DNA of 64,000 bases, taken from the NCBI GenBank assembly GCA_902798745.1, contig CADBXM010000001.1, positions 62,001-126,000 of the forward strand, in the 5' to 3' direction. Below are positions 35,304 to 46,975 of the stretch, piece after piece. A program made the translations under genes and the position numbers. Within the stretch, counting starts at the first letter, position 1. Every line of letters begins with the position of its first letter. Origin of the DNA: an uncultured Eubacteriales bacterium. Its GTDB lineage: Bacteria > Bacillota > Clostridia > Peptostreptococcales > Anaerovoracaceae. Under the pieces are notes generated by a model. The model worked only from the letters and a program-made list of their open reading frames with translations. It had not been told where the DNA came from and searched no databases.

Positions 35304-35452
35304 AAGGATACGGCTCGCGCCTCTATGCGGCTTAACGCAGTGGTGCTAAACTCTGACTTCGCAGCACTCTGCGGTGCCGCTTGTCAATCGTTAAGCACCA
35401 GCTACCGCATGGTCCTTTCCGTCGGAACACATCTCGCTCTGTGAGAAAGAAG
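35304..35452 (+). repeat. Structured repeat, tandem copy 1
   Basis: This 149-bp unit is directly repeated at 35453 with only about three base substitutions over the core, so the duplication is recent. It contains an outer inverted repeat TGGTGCT (35341-35347) / AGCACCA (35394-35400) and an inner stem GCAGCAC (35361-35367) / GTGCCGC (35374-35380) with one A-C mismatch. The core is also found, reverse-complemented, near 55.1-55.35 kb. No gene is recognised in the 35282-35606 gap. Confidence 0.9.
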
Positions 35453-35601
35453 AAGGATACGGCTCGCGCCTCTATGCGGCTTAACGCAGTGGTGCTAAAC
35501 TCTGACTTCGCAGCACTCTACGGTGCTGCTTGTCAATCGTTAAGCACCAGCTACCGCATGGTCCTTTCCGTCGGAACACAACTCGCTCTGTGAGAAAAAG
35601 G
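35453..35601 (+). repeat. Structured repeat, tandem copy 2
   Basis: The second copy has outer arms at 35490-35496 and 35543-35549, and an inner stem GCAGCAC (35510-35516) / GTGCTGC (35523-35529) that is fully paired. Relative to copy 1 the C-to-T change at 35527 repairs the inner stem. It runs up to the ribosome-binding site of the HAD phosphatase gene. Confidence 0.9.
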
Positions 35602-35606
35602 AAGTA

Positions 35607-36278
35607 ATGAAAAAATACATCATTTTTGATTTTGACGGGACACTCGTCAACACCAACGACATAATCATGGAATCCTGGCAAGCTACGCTCAGGCACTATC
35701 TCGGTCACGAGTTGCCTGAGCGCACTGTTGAAGCTACATACGGAGAGATCCTTGTGGCTTCTATCCCCAAGCTGATACCCGGTGTCGACATCGATGAGGC
35801 AGTCGAATACTACAGGACATATCAGGATGAGCATCAGGAAGGTGACATCGTATACGTCTTCGATGGCATCAGAGAACTGGTGACTGAGCTGAAAAGGCGC
35901 GGTTGTCTGATCGGTGTCGGGACTTCAAGGACAGCGAATAGCTTCCACGACTACATGAGGCAGCTTGGTATGGAAGACATGGTTGACGAGATCGTCACCA
36001 TGAACGACGTGACTGAGCACAAGCCCGGCCCGGAGACAGCTGAGGCCGTGCTTCGGAAGCTTGCGGCTCATGATGGTAAGGAGCTTAGCGCTGAGACTCG
36101 TGATATGGCGATTTTCATAGGCGACACAAAGTATGATGTCGGCTGTGCACAGAACGCCGGGATCGACAGCGTGCTTGTAGGCTGGAGCCATTATGTTGAC
36201 GAAGAGGATATGGCAGCGCTCGGATTCGAACCGACGTACAGGATAAAAACTCCAGCGGAACTGCTGGATATTATTTAG
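35607..36278 (+). CDS. HAD-superfamily phosphatase (PpaX/Gph-like)
   Basis: The 223-residue protein has HAD motif I Phe-Asp-Phe-Asp-Gly-Thr-Leu-Val-Asn-Thr at the N terminus, a four-helix cap, motif II in Val-Gly-Thr-Ser-Arg, the Lys of His-Lys-Pro-Gly-Pro-Glu and motif IV Phe-Ile-Gly-Asp-Thr-Lys-Tyr-Asp. It resembles phosphoglycolate phosphatases and the pyrophosphatase PpaX; the substrate is open. It is followed by prfB with an eight-base gap. Confidence 0.88.
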   Translation: MKKYIIFDFDGTLVNTNDIIMESWQATLRHYLGHELPERTVEATYGEILVASIPKLIPGVDIDEAVEYYRTYQDEHQEGDIVYVFDGIRELVTELKRRGCLIGVGTSRTANSFHDYMRQLGMEDMVDEIVTMNDVTEHKPGPETAEAVLRKLAAHDGKELSAETRDMAIFIGDTKYDVGCAQNAGIDSVLVGWSHYVDEEDMAALGFEPTYRIKTPAELLDII

Positions 36279-36286
36279 GAGGAAGC

Positions 36287-37403
36287 ATGATACAGGCTGA
36301 CGAAATAAGAAGTCAACTTCCGGAACTTCAGGAGAAGATCGCGGAAGTGGGAGGTTATCTTTGACCCGGCGGGTCTGGAGAAACGCATAAATGAACTGGA
36401 GGGTGAGAGCCTGAAGGATGGATTCTGGGACGATCAGAAGAAGGCCCAGAAGGTATTGAAAGAGAAGAAGTCACTCGAGGATAAACTTGCGACATATAAA
36501 AGGCTCGATAGCGAGATAGAGGAGCTTCCCGATCTTATCGACATAGCGGAAGAACTCGGAGATGAAGACGAAGTGGCGGGGATAGCTGCTTCGGTTTCAC
36601 GCGTCACGGATGAGCTTGAAGATATAAAGACACGCATGCTGCTCAGCGGAAAATACGACGCGAACGACTGTATACTCAGCATCCACGCGGGTACAGGCGG
36701 AGTCGATGCCAACGATTGGGCGGCCATGCTCGAGAGGATGTATCTTCGCTACTGCGAGAAGAAGGGCTTCAAGACAAAGCTCCTCGACAGGCAGGACGAT
36801 GTGGACTACGGCATCAAGAGCTCTACTATTCAGGTAGAGGGCGAAAACGCTTACGGACTTCTGAAATCTGAGACAGGTGTGCACAGGCTGGTGCGTATCT
36901 CGCCATTCAACTCGCTTGGAAAACGGCAGACTTCATTCGCGGCCGTAGAAGTGGTGCCGGATATCGGGGATGATATAGAGGTAAATATAGATCCACAGGA
37001 TCTCAAGATAGACACTTATCGCTCAGGCGGAGCGGGCGGTCAGCACGTTAATACGACAGATTCGGCGGTCAGGATCACACATCTTCCTACCGGCATAGTG
37101 GTCACATGTCAGAACGAACGCTCGCAGATACAGAACCGTGAGACCGCTATGAAGGTGCTCATTTCCAAGCTGACAAGGATCGCAGAGGAAGCCCATAAGG
37201 ACAATCTGAACGAGATCAAGGGCGACCAGTCGATGGCGACATGGGGCTCACAGATAAGGAATTACGTGTTCCAGCCGTATACTATGGTGAAAGACACACG
37301 TACAGGCGCAGAAGTCGGTAATGTTGAAGCTGTGATGGACGGCGACCTGGACGTGTTCGTGCGTGCCAAACTCTCGCAGGACGCAGCGAATGCAACTGTA
37401 TAG
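36287..37403 (+). CDS. prfB: Peptide chain release factor 2 with programmed +1 frameshift
   Basis: The first 25 codons (36287-36361) end in Gly-Gly-Tyr-Leu followed by TGA at 36362-36364. Translation then continues in the +1 frame from GAC at 36363, giving about 371 residues in total, normal for RF2. The second part has the stop-recognition tripeptide Ser-Pro-Phe and the catalytic Gly-Gly-Gln in Gly-Gly-Ala-Gly-Gly-Gln-His-Val-Asn. The interruption is the classical RF2 autoregulatory site and not a mutation. It lies after secA as in many Bacillota, but with about 3.2 kb of other genes and repeats between. Confidence 0.97.
36350..36365 (+). promoter_or_regulatory. Programmed +1 frameshift site of prfB
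   Basis: An internal Shine-Dalgarno-like GGAGG (36350-36354) lies a few bases before the slippery CTT (36359-36361), which is followed by the in-frame weak stop TGA-C. Low RF2 lets the ribosome slip and complete RF2. Confidence 0.95.
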
Positions 37404-37422
37404 CGGGAAGGGCGAAAAGATA

Positions 37423-40400
37423 ATGCTGAGACTGTTTTCAGGTAGAGAGAATATAGACAAGGAACGTTTCATCTACGACTCCTTGAAGGAGCGCGGGGGT
37501 GAAGCGTTTGTTTTAGTGCCTAATCAGTACACGCTTGTGGCGGAAGAGCAGGCGCTGAAGTATCTGGAGACGGACTGTTTGTTTGACGTTGAGATACTTT
37601 CAATGAACCGCCTCGGTCTTCGCATACTGCAGGAGCAGGGCATCGAGTCGGTCAATATGCTAGACAAATACGGCAGGTTCATGCTGCTTTCCATGATCAT
37701 TCGCGATCACGCGGATGATTTTGAGTTTTTCGCGAAAGCTGCGGGAAAGATATCCTTCACTGCTATGCTCAACGACTTCATCTCGGAGTTCAAACAACAG
37801 GACTGCACTCTTGATGAGATAGACGAGATGCTGGGCGAAAATGGGGACGATCCTGTGCTGGGCTCCAAGCTGAGGGAACTCAAGGGCGTAATTGAAGCGT
37901 ATGAAGAGGCTATAAAGGGACGCTTTACTGATTCCGAAGACTATATATCGATGTATGTGAATGCCATCAAGGATTCGAAGCTGGTGCGCGGAAAATCGAT
38001 TTGGATATACGGCTACGACAATATAACTCCAAAATTCGCGAGCGCTATGATGGAACTTGCGGGAGCTGCCGAGTCGGTGAACTTCATAGTCAACAGAAGC
38101 GATTTTGGTCTCGATGAAAAGCTGATCGCAAGTCTCAGACATCTGGCCGGAGAAAAGGGAATAGATATAAGCATCGAAGAGATAGACGGGCAGTATGCGC
38201 TGAAGAGGTCTGAGACCATCGAGCGAATAGACAGATATCTTTGGAAGGATGCGCTTTGCGAAGAGGACAGGGCGGCGAACAGGGACTTCGTCCCGGGCGA
38301 TCTTACGATCGTCTCTGCCGCGAATCCTTATTACGAGGCAGAGTCCGCCGCCGCGTACATATGGCATCTTGTTCGCGACGAGGGCTATATGATGAGAGAC
38401 ATACAGGTGATAGCCAATGACGAGGGAGTCATGCAGCCTATAATCCGCAGGATATTCGCTGAGTATGGACTTCCTGTGTTCGCGGATACAGCAAGGGATA
38501 TTACCGACAGCGCAGCGGTGGGGTTCATAGTCAATCTGCTCGGTTTCCTGGTGAACAGAAAGTCCACTCCGTTTCTTTTCGCCATGCTCAAGACAGGGCT
38601 CAGCGGACTCGAGGGGAAGGATATAGAGGAGCTTGAAAACTACGCGAGGTCTTATCACATCAAAGGCTCGATGTGGGACAAGCCGTTCAAATACGGAACC
38701 GAAGATCTCGGTGAAGACAGGCTGAAGAAGATGGATGAGATGAGAGAGATCATCTCCGAAAAGACTTCAAAGCTGTCGGATATCGTGAAGACTTCCGCTG
38801 ACGTGGCGTCCTTTACAAAAGCTTTCAGGGAATACCTTGAAAGCGAGTGGCAGCTGATTGCCCGTGTGGATAATGCCGCGAAGGAACAGGAAGAAGCCGG
38901 TCTTATCGATGAGGCCCAGCGGATGGTGCAGAGCTATGACAAGGCCATGGATATACTGGGGCAGATGGATGAGATCATGGGCGATTCCCCTGTGGATCTG
39001 AGAGAGTTCACAGACATCTATTTAGCAGGACTTTCCGATGCGGAGGTGGGAGTGATACCGCCTACGGTCGACGGACTTTCGATGGGCACCATGATAAGGA
39101 CCAGGCCGAGACAGATGAGAGCTGCCGTTATACTCGGAGCCAACGAGGGAGTGATGCCGCTTAACCCGGGGACAGAGGGTTTGTTCTCAATTGATGAGAA
39201 GGAATACTTCAAGGACAAAGGTTTCGCGCTCGGTAAACTCGATGAGCTCAAAATGGAAGAAGAGAACGCCGCGATGCAACGCATGATGGCAAGACCATCG
39301 GAAAAGCTTTACATCAGTTATTCGATGAGCGACGCGGGTGGAAATGACGCAAGGCCTTCATCGGTGATCGATTCACTTCTCGACCTGTTCCCTAGGATAG
39401 AGCAGGATGGACTGGTCAAGAAAGATCTCATAAGTTCGGGCTCGTTTGATGTGATCAACACGGCAGACGACGGTATGAGACATCTTATCAACAAGATAAA
39501 AAGCATGGGCATCGGGGCGGAGCCGGATGCAATCACCAAGGCTATGCTCAAATGGTACGCGGCCAACCGTAAAGAAGAACTCGACACCATGCTGGATGCG
39601 ACCGAATATGACAACGATCCTGCTCCACTCGGGGCAGCTACTGCCAAGAAACTTTTCGGGCGTGAAAACGGCGGGCTCGTGATGAGCGCCTCGTCGATTG
39701 GCGCGTATATAGACTGTCCTTTCAGGTACTATGTGGAGAGAGGCCTCAGACCAAAAGAAGAGCGCGACTTTGAGAGCGACCCGAGGTCTGTGGGCGATGT
39801 ATATCATGAATGCCTTATGACGGTAGCGCGTCAGCTTATCGGCAACAGCGAAGTGCTTGAAAAGCTCAGAGACGGTGACGAGGAAGAACTCGAGCGCATC
39901 GTGAGCGCTGCATTGGATGAGATAGCCGGGACTTACAGAGGTGGCCTTTTCATTTCCACCGGGAGTGAGGAATACCGCATGAGCCGTATACGCGAGATAT
40001 GCGCGGCGGCAGCAAAAGCCATGGCTTCCCAGCTTGCGGCGGAGTCTGTCAAAGGGGCCGTCTTTGAGGAGAGGTTTGGAAGACATGGAAGCTTTGAACC
40101 GATAAGACTCGAAGCGGCAGGCGAGGAAGTGCTTGTGGAGGGCACCATTGACCGTGCGGATTACATCGAAGTAGACGGAGAAGAGAGGGTAAGGATCATC
40201 GACTACAAGACCGGCGCTGACAAGCTCGATCTTTGGAAGATGAGACACGGCGTCAAAATGCAGCTGATGATATATCTAATCTCCGCGACAGACGGCGGCA
40301 AAGAGCCTGCTGGAATGTTCTACTTCAATATCAAGGACCCGATCGAATCGATCAACGACAAGTCGGAGAAATCGGCAAACAGCATAATAGAAAGAGATGC

Positions 40401-40743
40401 GGAAGACGAGTTCAAACTCAAGGGCGCGTTCCTGAATGAAGAGGGCGTGTATGAGGCGATGCCTCCGGGAGTACTTACTTCTAATAAAGGCGCGACCAGC
40501 CGCGAAACATACGAAGAAGTGAGATCGGATGTGATCGCGAAGATCGAAGAGACCGCTTCGGGCATACTCGGCGGAAAGATAGACATCAAACCTCTTCGCA
40601 ACGACGGCAGACTGAGCTGTAATTACTGCGGTCTGAAATCCGTGTGCAGAAGAGACCGGGGCTATGTCAAAAATAGCGCTCGCCAAATACCGCCTAAGCC
40701 AAAGGATGACGAAAAAGATAAAGAAAAAGAAGGAACGGACTAG
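37423..40743 (+). CDS. addB: AddB/RexB-type subunit of the double-strand-break helicase-nuclease
   Basis: The 1106-residue protein opens with a segment aligning to the AddB Walker A, but it reads Ser-Gly-Arg-Glu-Asn-Ile-Asp-Lys-Glu-Arg, without the Gly-Lys-Ser/Thr core. It then has Val-Pro-Asn-Gln-Tyr-Thr-Leu. The C-terminal nuclease region shows Gly-Thr-Ile-Asp-Arg-Ala-Asp and Ile-Ile-Asp-Tyr-Lys-Thr-Gly. Cys-Pro-Phe-Arg-Tyr-Tyr near residue 765 and the late Cys-Asn-Tyr-Cys-Gly-Leu-Lys-Ser-Val-Cys supply the four Cys of the iron-sulfur staple. The degenerate ATP motif recalls RexB. No addA lies next to it; the following gene is a WalJ-like hydrolase. Confidence 0.88.
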   Translation: MLRLFSGRENIDKERFIYDSLKERGGEAFVLVPNQYTLVAEEQALKYLETDCLFDVEILSMNRLGLRILQEQGIESVNMLDKYGRFMLLSMIIRDHADDFEFFAKAAGKISFTAMLNDFISEFKQQDCTLDEIDEMLGENGDDPVLGSKLRELKGVIEAYEEAIKGRFTDSEDYISMYVNAIKDSKLVRGKSIWIYGYDNITPKFASAMMELAGAAESVNFIVNRSDFGLDEKLIASLRHLAGEKGIDISIEEIDGQYALKRSETIERIDRYLWKDALCEEDRAANRDFVPGDLTIVSAANPYYEAESAAAYIWHLVRDEGYMMRDIQVIANDEGVMQPIIRRIFAEYGLPVFADTARDITDSAAVGFIVNLLGFLVNRKSTPFLFAMLKTGLSGLEGKDIEELENYARSYHIKGSMWDKPFKYGTEDLGEDRLKKMDEMREIISEKTSKLSDIVKTSADVASFTKAFREYLESEWQLIARVDNAAKEQEEAGLIDEAQRMVQSYDKAMDILGQMDEIMGDSPVDLREFTDIYLAGLSDAEVGVIPPTVDGLSMGTMIRTRPRQMRAAVILGANEGVMPLNPGTEGLFSIDEKEYFKDKGFALGKLDELKMEEENAAMQRMMARPSEKLYISYSMSDAGGNDARPSSVIDSLLDLFPRIEQDGLVKKDLISSGSFDVINTADDGMRHLINKIKSMGIGAEPDAITKAMLKWYAANRKEELDTMLDATEYDNDPAPLGAATAKKLFGRENGGLVMSASSIGAYIDCPFRYYVERGLRPKEERDFESDPRSVGDVYHECLMTVARQLIGNSEVLEKLRDGDEEELERIVSAALDEIAGTYRGGLFISTGSEEYRMSRIREICAAAAKAMASQLAAESVKGAVFEERFGRHGSFEPIRLEAAGEEVLVEGTIDRADYIEVDGEERVRIIDYKTGADKLDLWKMRHGVKMQLMIYLISATDGGKEPAGMFYFNIKDPIESINDKSEKSANSIIERDAEDEFKLKGAFLNEEGVYEAMPPGVLTSNKGATSRETYEEVRSDVIAKIEETASGILGGKIDIKPLRNDGRLSCNYCGLKSVCRRDRGYVKNSARQIPPKPKDDEKDKEKEGTD

Positions 40744-40746
40744 GAA

Positions 40747-41556
40747 TTGGAAATAATATCCGTAGGGAGCAGCAGTTCCGGTAATTCTTACATAATCAAG
40801 GCCGCGGGCCGCGCCATCATTCTCGACACGGGCCTCACGTGCAAGGCGATAATGGCCGCGCTCGAGACAGAAAGCATAGCGCCCGCTGATGTCGCGGCGG
40901 TGCTCGTCACGCACGAGCATACCGACCATGTCAAAAGCGTGAGAGCAGTCTCGCGTAAATGCGGCAATGCGGTCTTTTACGCGAGCCGCGGCACCATAGC
41001 TTCCGCAGCTGTATTCAGCTACGTAGATGAAGAGCGCCTTACAAGGGTTTCCGCCGGCGAATCCTTTGCGATACAAAACGCAGACGATATCACGGTCACT
41101 GCGTTCCCGCTGAGCCACGATGCTGCGGAACCTCTTGGATATACCGTCGAAGCAGACGGGGAGAAGCTGGCTGTCATCACTGATACAGGCATTATCGAAG
41201 ATACGATGTACGAGGCGATAAGCGACGCTGATATGCTGGTGTTCGAAGCCAATCACGATGTGGATATGCTGATGTTCGGCGAGTATCCTTATCCTTTGAA
41301 AAGAAGGATCAAAGGCGACAGAGGCCACCTCTCAAATGACTACGCGGCAGACGTGCTTTCGCATATACTTGAGGATAGAAGTGAGTATAAGACAAAGCCG
41401 CTCCGCATAATGCTGGCACATCTGAGCACTAACAACAATATGCCACTCTTTGCGAGGCAGACGGTAGAGGACAGGCTGGGGAAAGATGGCTTCAGGCCGG
41501 GAGAGGACTACATTCTTGAGGTGGCTATGAAGGAAGGCCTCACATACATGCCGTAG
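40747..41556 (+). CDS. Metallo-beta-lactamase-fold hydrolase, WalJ (YycJ)-like
   Basis: The 269-residue protein has Ser-Ser-Ser-Gly-Asn-Ser near the N terminus and the metal motif Thr-His-Glu-His-Thr-Asp-His, with a later Ser-His-Asp and a Gly-His-Leu-Ser-Asn-Asp block. These fit the YycJ/WalJ group, which includes a 5' exonuclease linked to replication and cell-wall signalling. The start is TTG at 40747, three bases after the addB stop. It precedes rlmH, a common Bacillota neighbour. Confidence 0.88.
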   Translation: MEIISVGSSSSGNSYIIKAAGRAIILDTGLTCKAIMAALETESIAPADVAAVLVTHEHTDHVKSVRAVSRKCGNAVFYASRGTIASAAVFSYVDEERLTRVSAGESFAIQNADDITVTAFPLSHDAAEPLGYTVEADGEKLAVITDTGIIEDTMYEAISDADMLVFEANHDVDMLMFGEYPYPLKRRIKGDRGHLSNDYAADVLSHILEDRSEYKTKPLRIMLAHLSTNNNMPLFARQTVEDRLGKDGFRPGEDYILEVAMKEGLTYMP

Positions 41557-41574
41557 AAAAGTAATGGGAAGATC

Positions 41575-42054
41575 ATGCTTCAAATAAATATTATCTGTAT
41601 TGGAAAACTGAAAGAAAAGTACTGGGAGGCGGCATGCGCTGAGTATATGAAGAGGCTCGGAGCGTATTGCGATGTCTCGATAGTCGAGCTGAAGGAAGAG
41701 AAGCTTCCTTCAAATCCGTCAGCTGCTGATGAGCGCAACGTCAAAGAGGCAGAAGGCAAAGCCATTCTCGGCAGGATATCAAAGGGAGAGTATGTGATAG
41801 CTATGGATCTGAGGGGAAAGGAACTATCTTCGGAGGATCTTGCCGGAAAAATCAGGGATACAGCCTTTACACACAGCACGATCGATTTTATAATTGGCGG
41901 GAGCCTCGGGCTTTCGGAAGAAGTTATCAAGCGAGCAGACCTAAGATTCAGTTTCGGCAGGATCACACTTCCGCACCAGCTGGCAAGGGTAGTGTTGCTC
42001 GAGCAGATATACAGGGCATCCAAGATCAATGCCGGAGAAACATATCACAAGTAG
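41575..42054 (+). CDS. rlmH: 23S rRNA (pseudouridine-1915-N3) methyltransferase
   Basis: The 159-residue SPOUT methyltransferase has Ile-Gly-Lys-Leu-Lys-Glu-Lys-Tyr-Trp at the start, Ala-Met-Asp-Leu-Arg-Gly-Lys, the trefoil-knot SAM motif Phe-Ile-Ile-Gly-Gly-Ser-Leu-Gly-Leu, and the C-terminal Leu-Pro-His-Gln-Leu-Ala-Arg and Tyr-His-Lys. It has full normal length. Confidence 0.98.
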   Translation: MLQINIICIGKLKEKYWEAACAEYMKRLGAYCDVSIVELKEEKLPSNPSAADERNVKEAEGKAILGRISKGEYVIAMDLRGKELSSEDLAGKIRDTAFTHSTIDFIIGGSLGLSEEVIKRADLRFSFGRITLPHQLARVVLLEQIYRASKINAGETYHK

Positions 42055-42064
42055 AGGATCGAAA

Positions 42065-42253
42065 ATGGCAAACAAATACAGCAAAGCAAATACACAGAAC
42101 AGAGACAACAGAAACGAATCAACGCGCAGCATGCAGCAGTATGAAGAGCAGAGAAGCAGGCTCAACACAGGAGCCAGGATAATGGCTATACTGGTGATAG
42201 CCGCCATGGTGGTGACAACATTCCTTGCCGCAGGCATCTTCCTGTTCGACTGA
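42065..42253 (+). CDS. Small single-pass membrane protein of unknown function
   Basis: The 62-residue product has a hydrophilic N-terminal half rich in Asn, Arg, Ser and Gln, and one hydrophobic helix from about residue 38 to the end. The start at ATG 42065, ten bases after rlmH, gives a plausible coupled unit; the ribosome-binding site GAGG is short. I recognise no family. Confidence 0.6.
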   Translation: MANKYSKANTQNRDNRNESTRSMQQYEEQRSRLNTGARIMAILVIAAMVVTTFLAAGIFLFD

Positions 42254-42290
42254 AAAGCTTGAAATAGCAGTATACTCACATGTCACACAT

Positions 42291-42320
42291 CCTCGGCATA
42301 TGCCGGGGGTTTTTTGTTTT
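42291..42320 (+). terminator. Terminator after the rlmH unit
   Basis: The palindromic stretch CCTCGGCATATGCCGGGG (with one T-G pair) forms a stem of about seven base pairs and runs directly into a long T tract. Confidence 0.85.
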
Positions 42321-42370
42321 TTATACACAAAAAGGAAACTGAAAACTTGTTCGTGGTTTCCTTGTTGTGA

Positions 42371-42399
42371 TTGAAAATTAACAAAGATTACGATACAAT
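42371..42399 (+). promoter_or_regulatory. Promoter of the V-type ATPase operon
   Basis: TTGAAA (42371-42376) and TACAAT (42394-42399) are 17 bases apart. About 115 bases of leader follow, including an imperfect hairpin with arms GTAC..ACACG and CGTGT..GTAC near 42460-42486, ending in AGGAGG before the first ATG. Confidence 0.75.
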
Positions 42400-42521
42400 G
42401 TTAACGGTGTTCTAACCTACTCGGTCATAGGATCGAGGATGTTAAAAAACATTCATCTTGTACGCACACGGCAATCGTGTCTGTACGGATATGAGAATTA
42501 CCGTTTTCAGGAGGTGATGGA

Positions 42522-42834
42522 ATGTTTGTAGAAGAACTGGAAAAGATCTATCAGAGCGAATCAAATGCGGATCAGATCATCAAAGACTCAAAGACTGAGT
42601 CTGCAAAGATCATCGAAGAAGCAAAAGAGGAAGCCAGAGAGATCTTGAACAGAGCGCGCAGTGAAGCGGATACTGTATCCAGGAGCTACACGGAAGAGGG
42701 CCAGGCAGAGGCAGATAAGCAATATGCTGAATACATGGAAGAAATCGAAGCTTCTGCTCTGCGCATGCTGGAGGAGGCCGGCGCGAACCGGCAGAAAGCG
42801 GTCGATCTGATCGCGGAAAGGATCGTGAGTAACA

Positions 42835-42848
<14 letters not shown>
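42522..42848 (+). CDS. V-type ATPase peripheral-stalk subunit G/H-like
   Basis: The 108-residue protein is almost wholly helical and charged (Lys-Thr-Glu-Ser-Ala-Lys-Ile-Ile-Glu-Glu-Ala-Lys-Glu-Glu-Ala), as expected for the coiled-coil stalk subunit that pairs with subunit E (NtpF or AhaH type). It is first in the operon, in the position this subunit usually takes. Confidence 0.85.
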
Positions 42849-45314
<2,466 letters not shown>

Positions 45315-45351
45315 TGCTTTGCGAAAAATCAGAAGATAAGGATGTGAGAAT

Positions 45352-45942
45352 ATGAGTATCGAGAAAATCGCTTCTAAAATAGAAAACGACGCAAAAGCAG
45401 TGGCGAAAGAAACCGTGGACGCTGCCAAAAAGCAGGCGTGGGACGTAGTCGATAAGGCCAACAAAAAGGCCGAAGCTATGATCGAGAAAGCCAAAAAGAG
45501 CGGCATCGATGCCCGTGAAAAGCAGGTCGTGCGAAGAAAAGCAGTCGCATCCATCGATGGAAGGAATGTGGTGCTTGCCAAAAAGCAGGAACTGATAAAC
45601 GAATGCTTCGATGAAGCTATCAAAAAGGTCGTATCGGAAGACCGCGACAAATATGTCGATTTCCTGGTTTCCGTGGTCAAATCACAGGGCCTTTCCAAGG
45701 GAACGATCAGTCTTTCAGCAGATGACAAGGAATTGTCGTCCAAGCTGGCTGACAAACTTTCCAAGGAGATACCGGGAAGCGCTTTCGAAATCGCTGACGA
45801 ACCTGCGAACATCAAAGGCGGTCTGATCTGCAGAGCCGGAACCACATCGTATAATGCGTCCATTGAAGCTATAGCAGAGGACATCCGCGGCGACATCGGC
45901 GCGGAGGTAGCTGCGGTTCTATTCGGGACACAGGAGAGTTGA
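45352..45942 (+). CDS. ntpE: V-type ATPase subunit E
   Basis: The 196-residue protein has an N-terminal charged coiled coil with many Lys and Ala and a mixed C-terminal domain ending in Ile-Arg-Gly-Asp-Ile-Gly-Ala-Glu-Val-Ala-Ala-Val-Leu-Phe, typical of subunit E. It forms the peripheral stalk with the first gene product of this operon. Confidence 0.93.
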   Translation: MSIEKIASKIENDAKAVAKETVDAAKKQAWDVVDKANKKAEAMIEKAKKSGIDAREKQVVRRKAVASIDGRNVVLAKKQELINECFDEAIKKVVSEDRDKYVDFLVSVVKSQGLSKGTISLSADDKELSSKLADKLSKEIPGSAFEIADEPANIKGGLICRAGTTSYNASIEAIAEDIRGDIGAEVAAVLFGTQES

Positions 45943-45943
45943 T

Positions 45944-46963
45944 ATGGGAGATCTGACAATCAGAACACAGGATGAATTTGTCTTTTCGGATGCGTTTATC
46001 GGCTGCCAGGTCCAGAAACTGATGCACAAGGCTGATCTGATCCGTCTGGCAAACTGCGCGGACATTGCTGCCGCCAGAACTTTGCTGATGGAGTTCGGAT
46101 ATGATGACCCAAAGGATACGGAAATCGATGATGTCGAGCATTTCATTCGTCACGAGCAGACCAAGCTCTATGAAATGATCTTCAGAAATCTTCCGGGCAG
46201 AAGGGAGATGGCTTCGTTCCTCTTCCCGTTTGACTATCACAATATCAAGGTCTGCCTCAAAGCGGAGATCCTTGGTGAGACACCGACCGAAAAACAGCTG
46301 ATCTCCGTCGGAGATTATGACTGGAAGGTGATGGTCGCGATGATACGTGACAGGAACTACTCGAAGATGAGACCGATTATGAGAGACGCTGTGCAGGAAG
46401 CAATGGATCTCTACGGTAGATCGAACGATCCTCAGGAGATCGATCTTATCCTGGATAAGGCTTGTTACAAAGACATGGTCCTCACAGCAAGAGAGACCGA
46501 GTCTCAGTTCCTGGTCGATTGCGCACGTCTTACGATAGACGTGATCAATATTAAGTCTTTCATCAGGCTCAAGATGATGAAGCGCCCATGGACTTTCTTC
46601 AAGAAGGTCTTTATAGAAGAAGGCTTCATCAAGGAGGATGTTTTTGTGGCCGGCTACGATGAACCGCTTCAGCAGTTCGCCGAGAGGCTCATAAATCCGG
46701 GACTGACCGAGGCCATCAAAGAGGGGTCGCGTGTCCTGGACGAGACAGGCCATTTCCTCAGGGTTGAGACACTGCTGAACAACGTGCTGATGGATGAGTA
46801 CAAAAAAGCGAAGGATTATCTCATCGGGATAGAACCCGTCGCAGGATATTGGTACGCGAAGGAACGTGAGATAGATAATGTTCGTATCATTCTCAGCGGT
46901 ATCCTCATAGGTGAGGAACCGGAGTATATGGAAAAGTTCCTGGGTAACACGTATTTCGACTGA
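45944..46963 (+). CDS. ntpC: V-type ATPase subunit C (d)
   Basis: The 339-residue soluble helical protein links the central shaft to the proteolipid ring. Family features include the Asn-Ile-Lys segment in His-Asn-Ile-Lys-Val-Cys-Leu-Lys-Ala-Glu and the late Glu-Arg-Glu-Ile-Asp-Asn-Val-Arg-Ile-Ile-Leu-Ser-Gly. It starts one base after subunit E. Confidence 0.93.
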   Translation: MGDLTIRTQDEFVFSDAFIGCQVQKLMHKADLIRLANCADIAAARTLLMEFGYDDPKDTEIDDVEHFIRHEQTKLYEMIFRNLPGRREMASFLFPFDYHNIKVCLKAEILGETPTEKQLISVGDYDWKVMVAMIRDRNYSKMRPIMRDAVQEAMDLYGRSNDPQEIDLILDKACYKDMVLTARETESQFLVDCARLTIDVINIKSFIRLKMMKRPWTFFKKVFIEEGFIKEDVFVAGYDEPLQQFAERLINPGLTEAIKEGSRVLDETGHFLRVETLLNNVLMDEYKKAKDYLIGIEPVAGYWYAKEREIDNVRIILSGILIGEEPEYMEKFLGNTYFD

Positions 46964-46975
46964 TGGAGAAATCAT

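Noticed and set aside
35381-35593. Open frame inside the tandem repeat
   Set aside because: It spans the repeat junction, has no ribosome-binding site and reads through inverted arms; the DNA is better explained by structure.
36287-36364. A broken prfB pseudogene
   Set aside because: The stop, slippery codon and internal Shine-Dalgarno match the programmed RF2 frameshift exactly, so the gene is functional.
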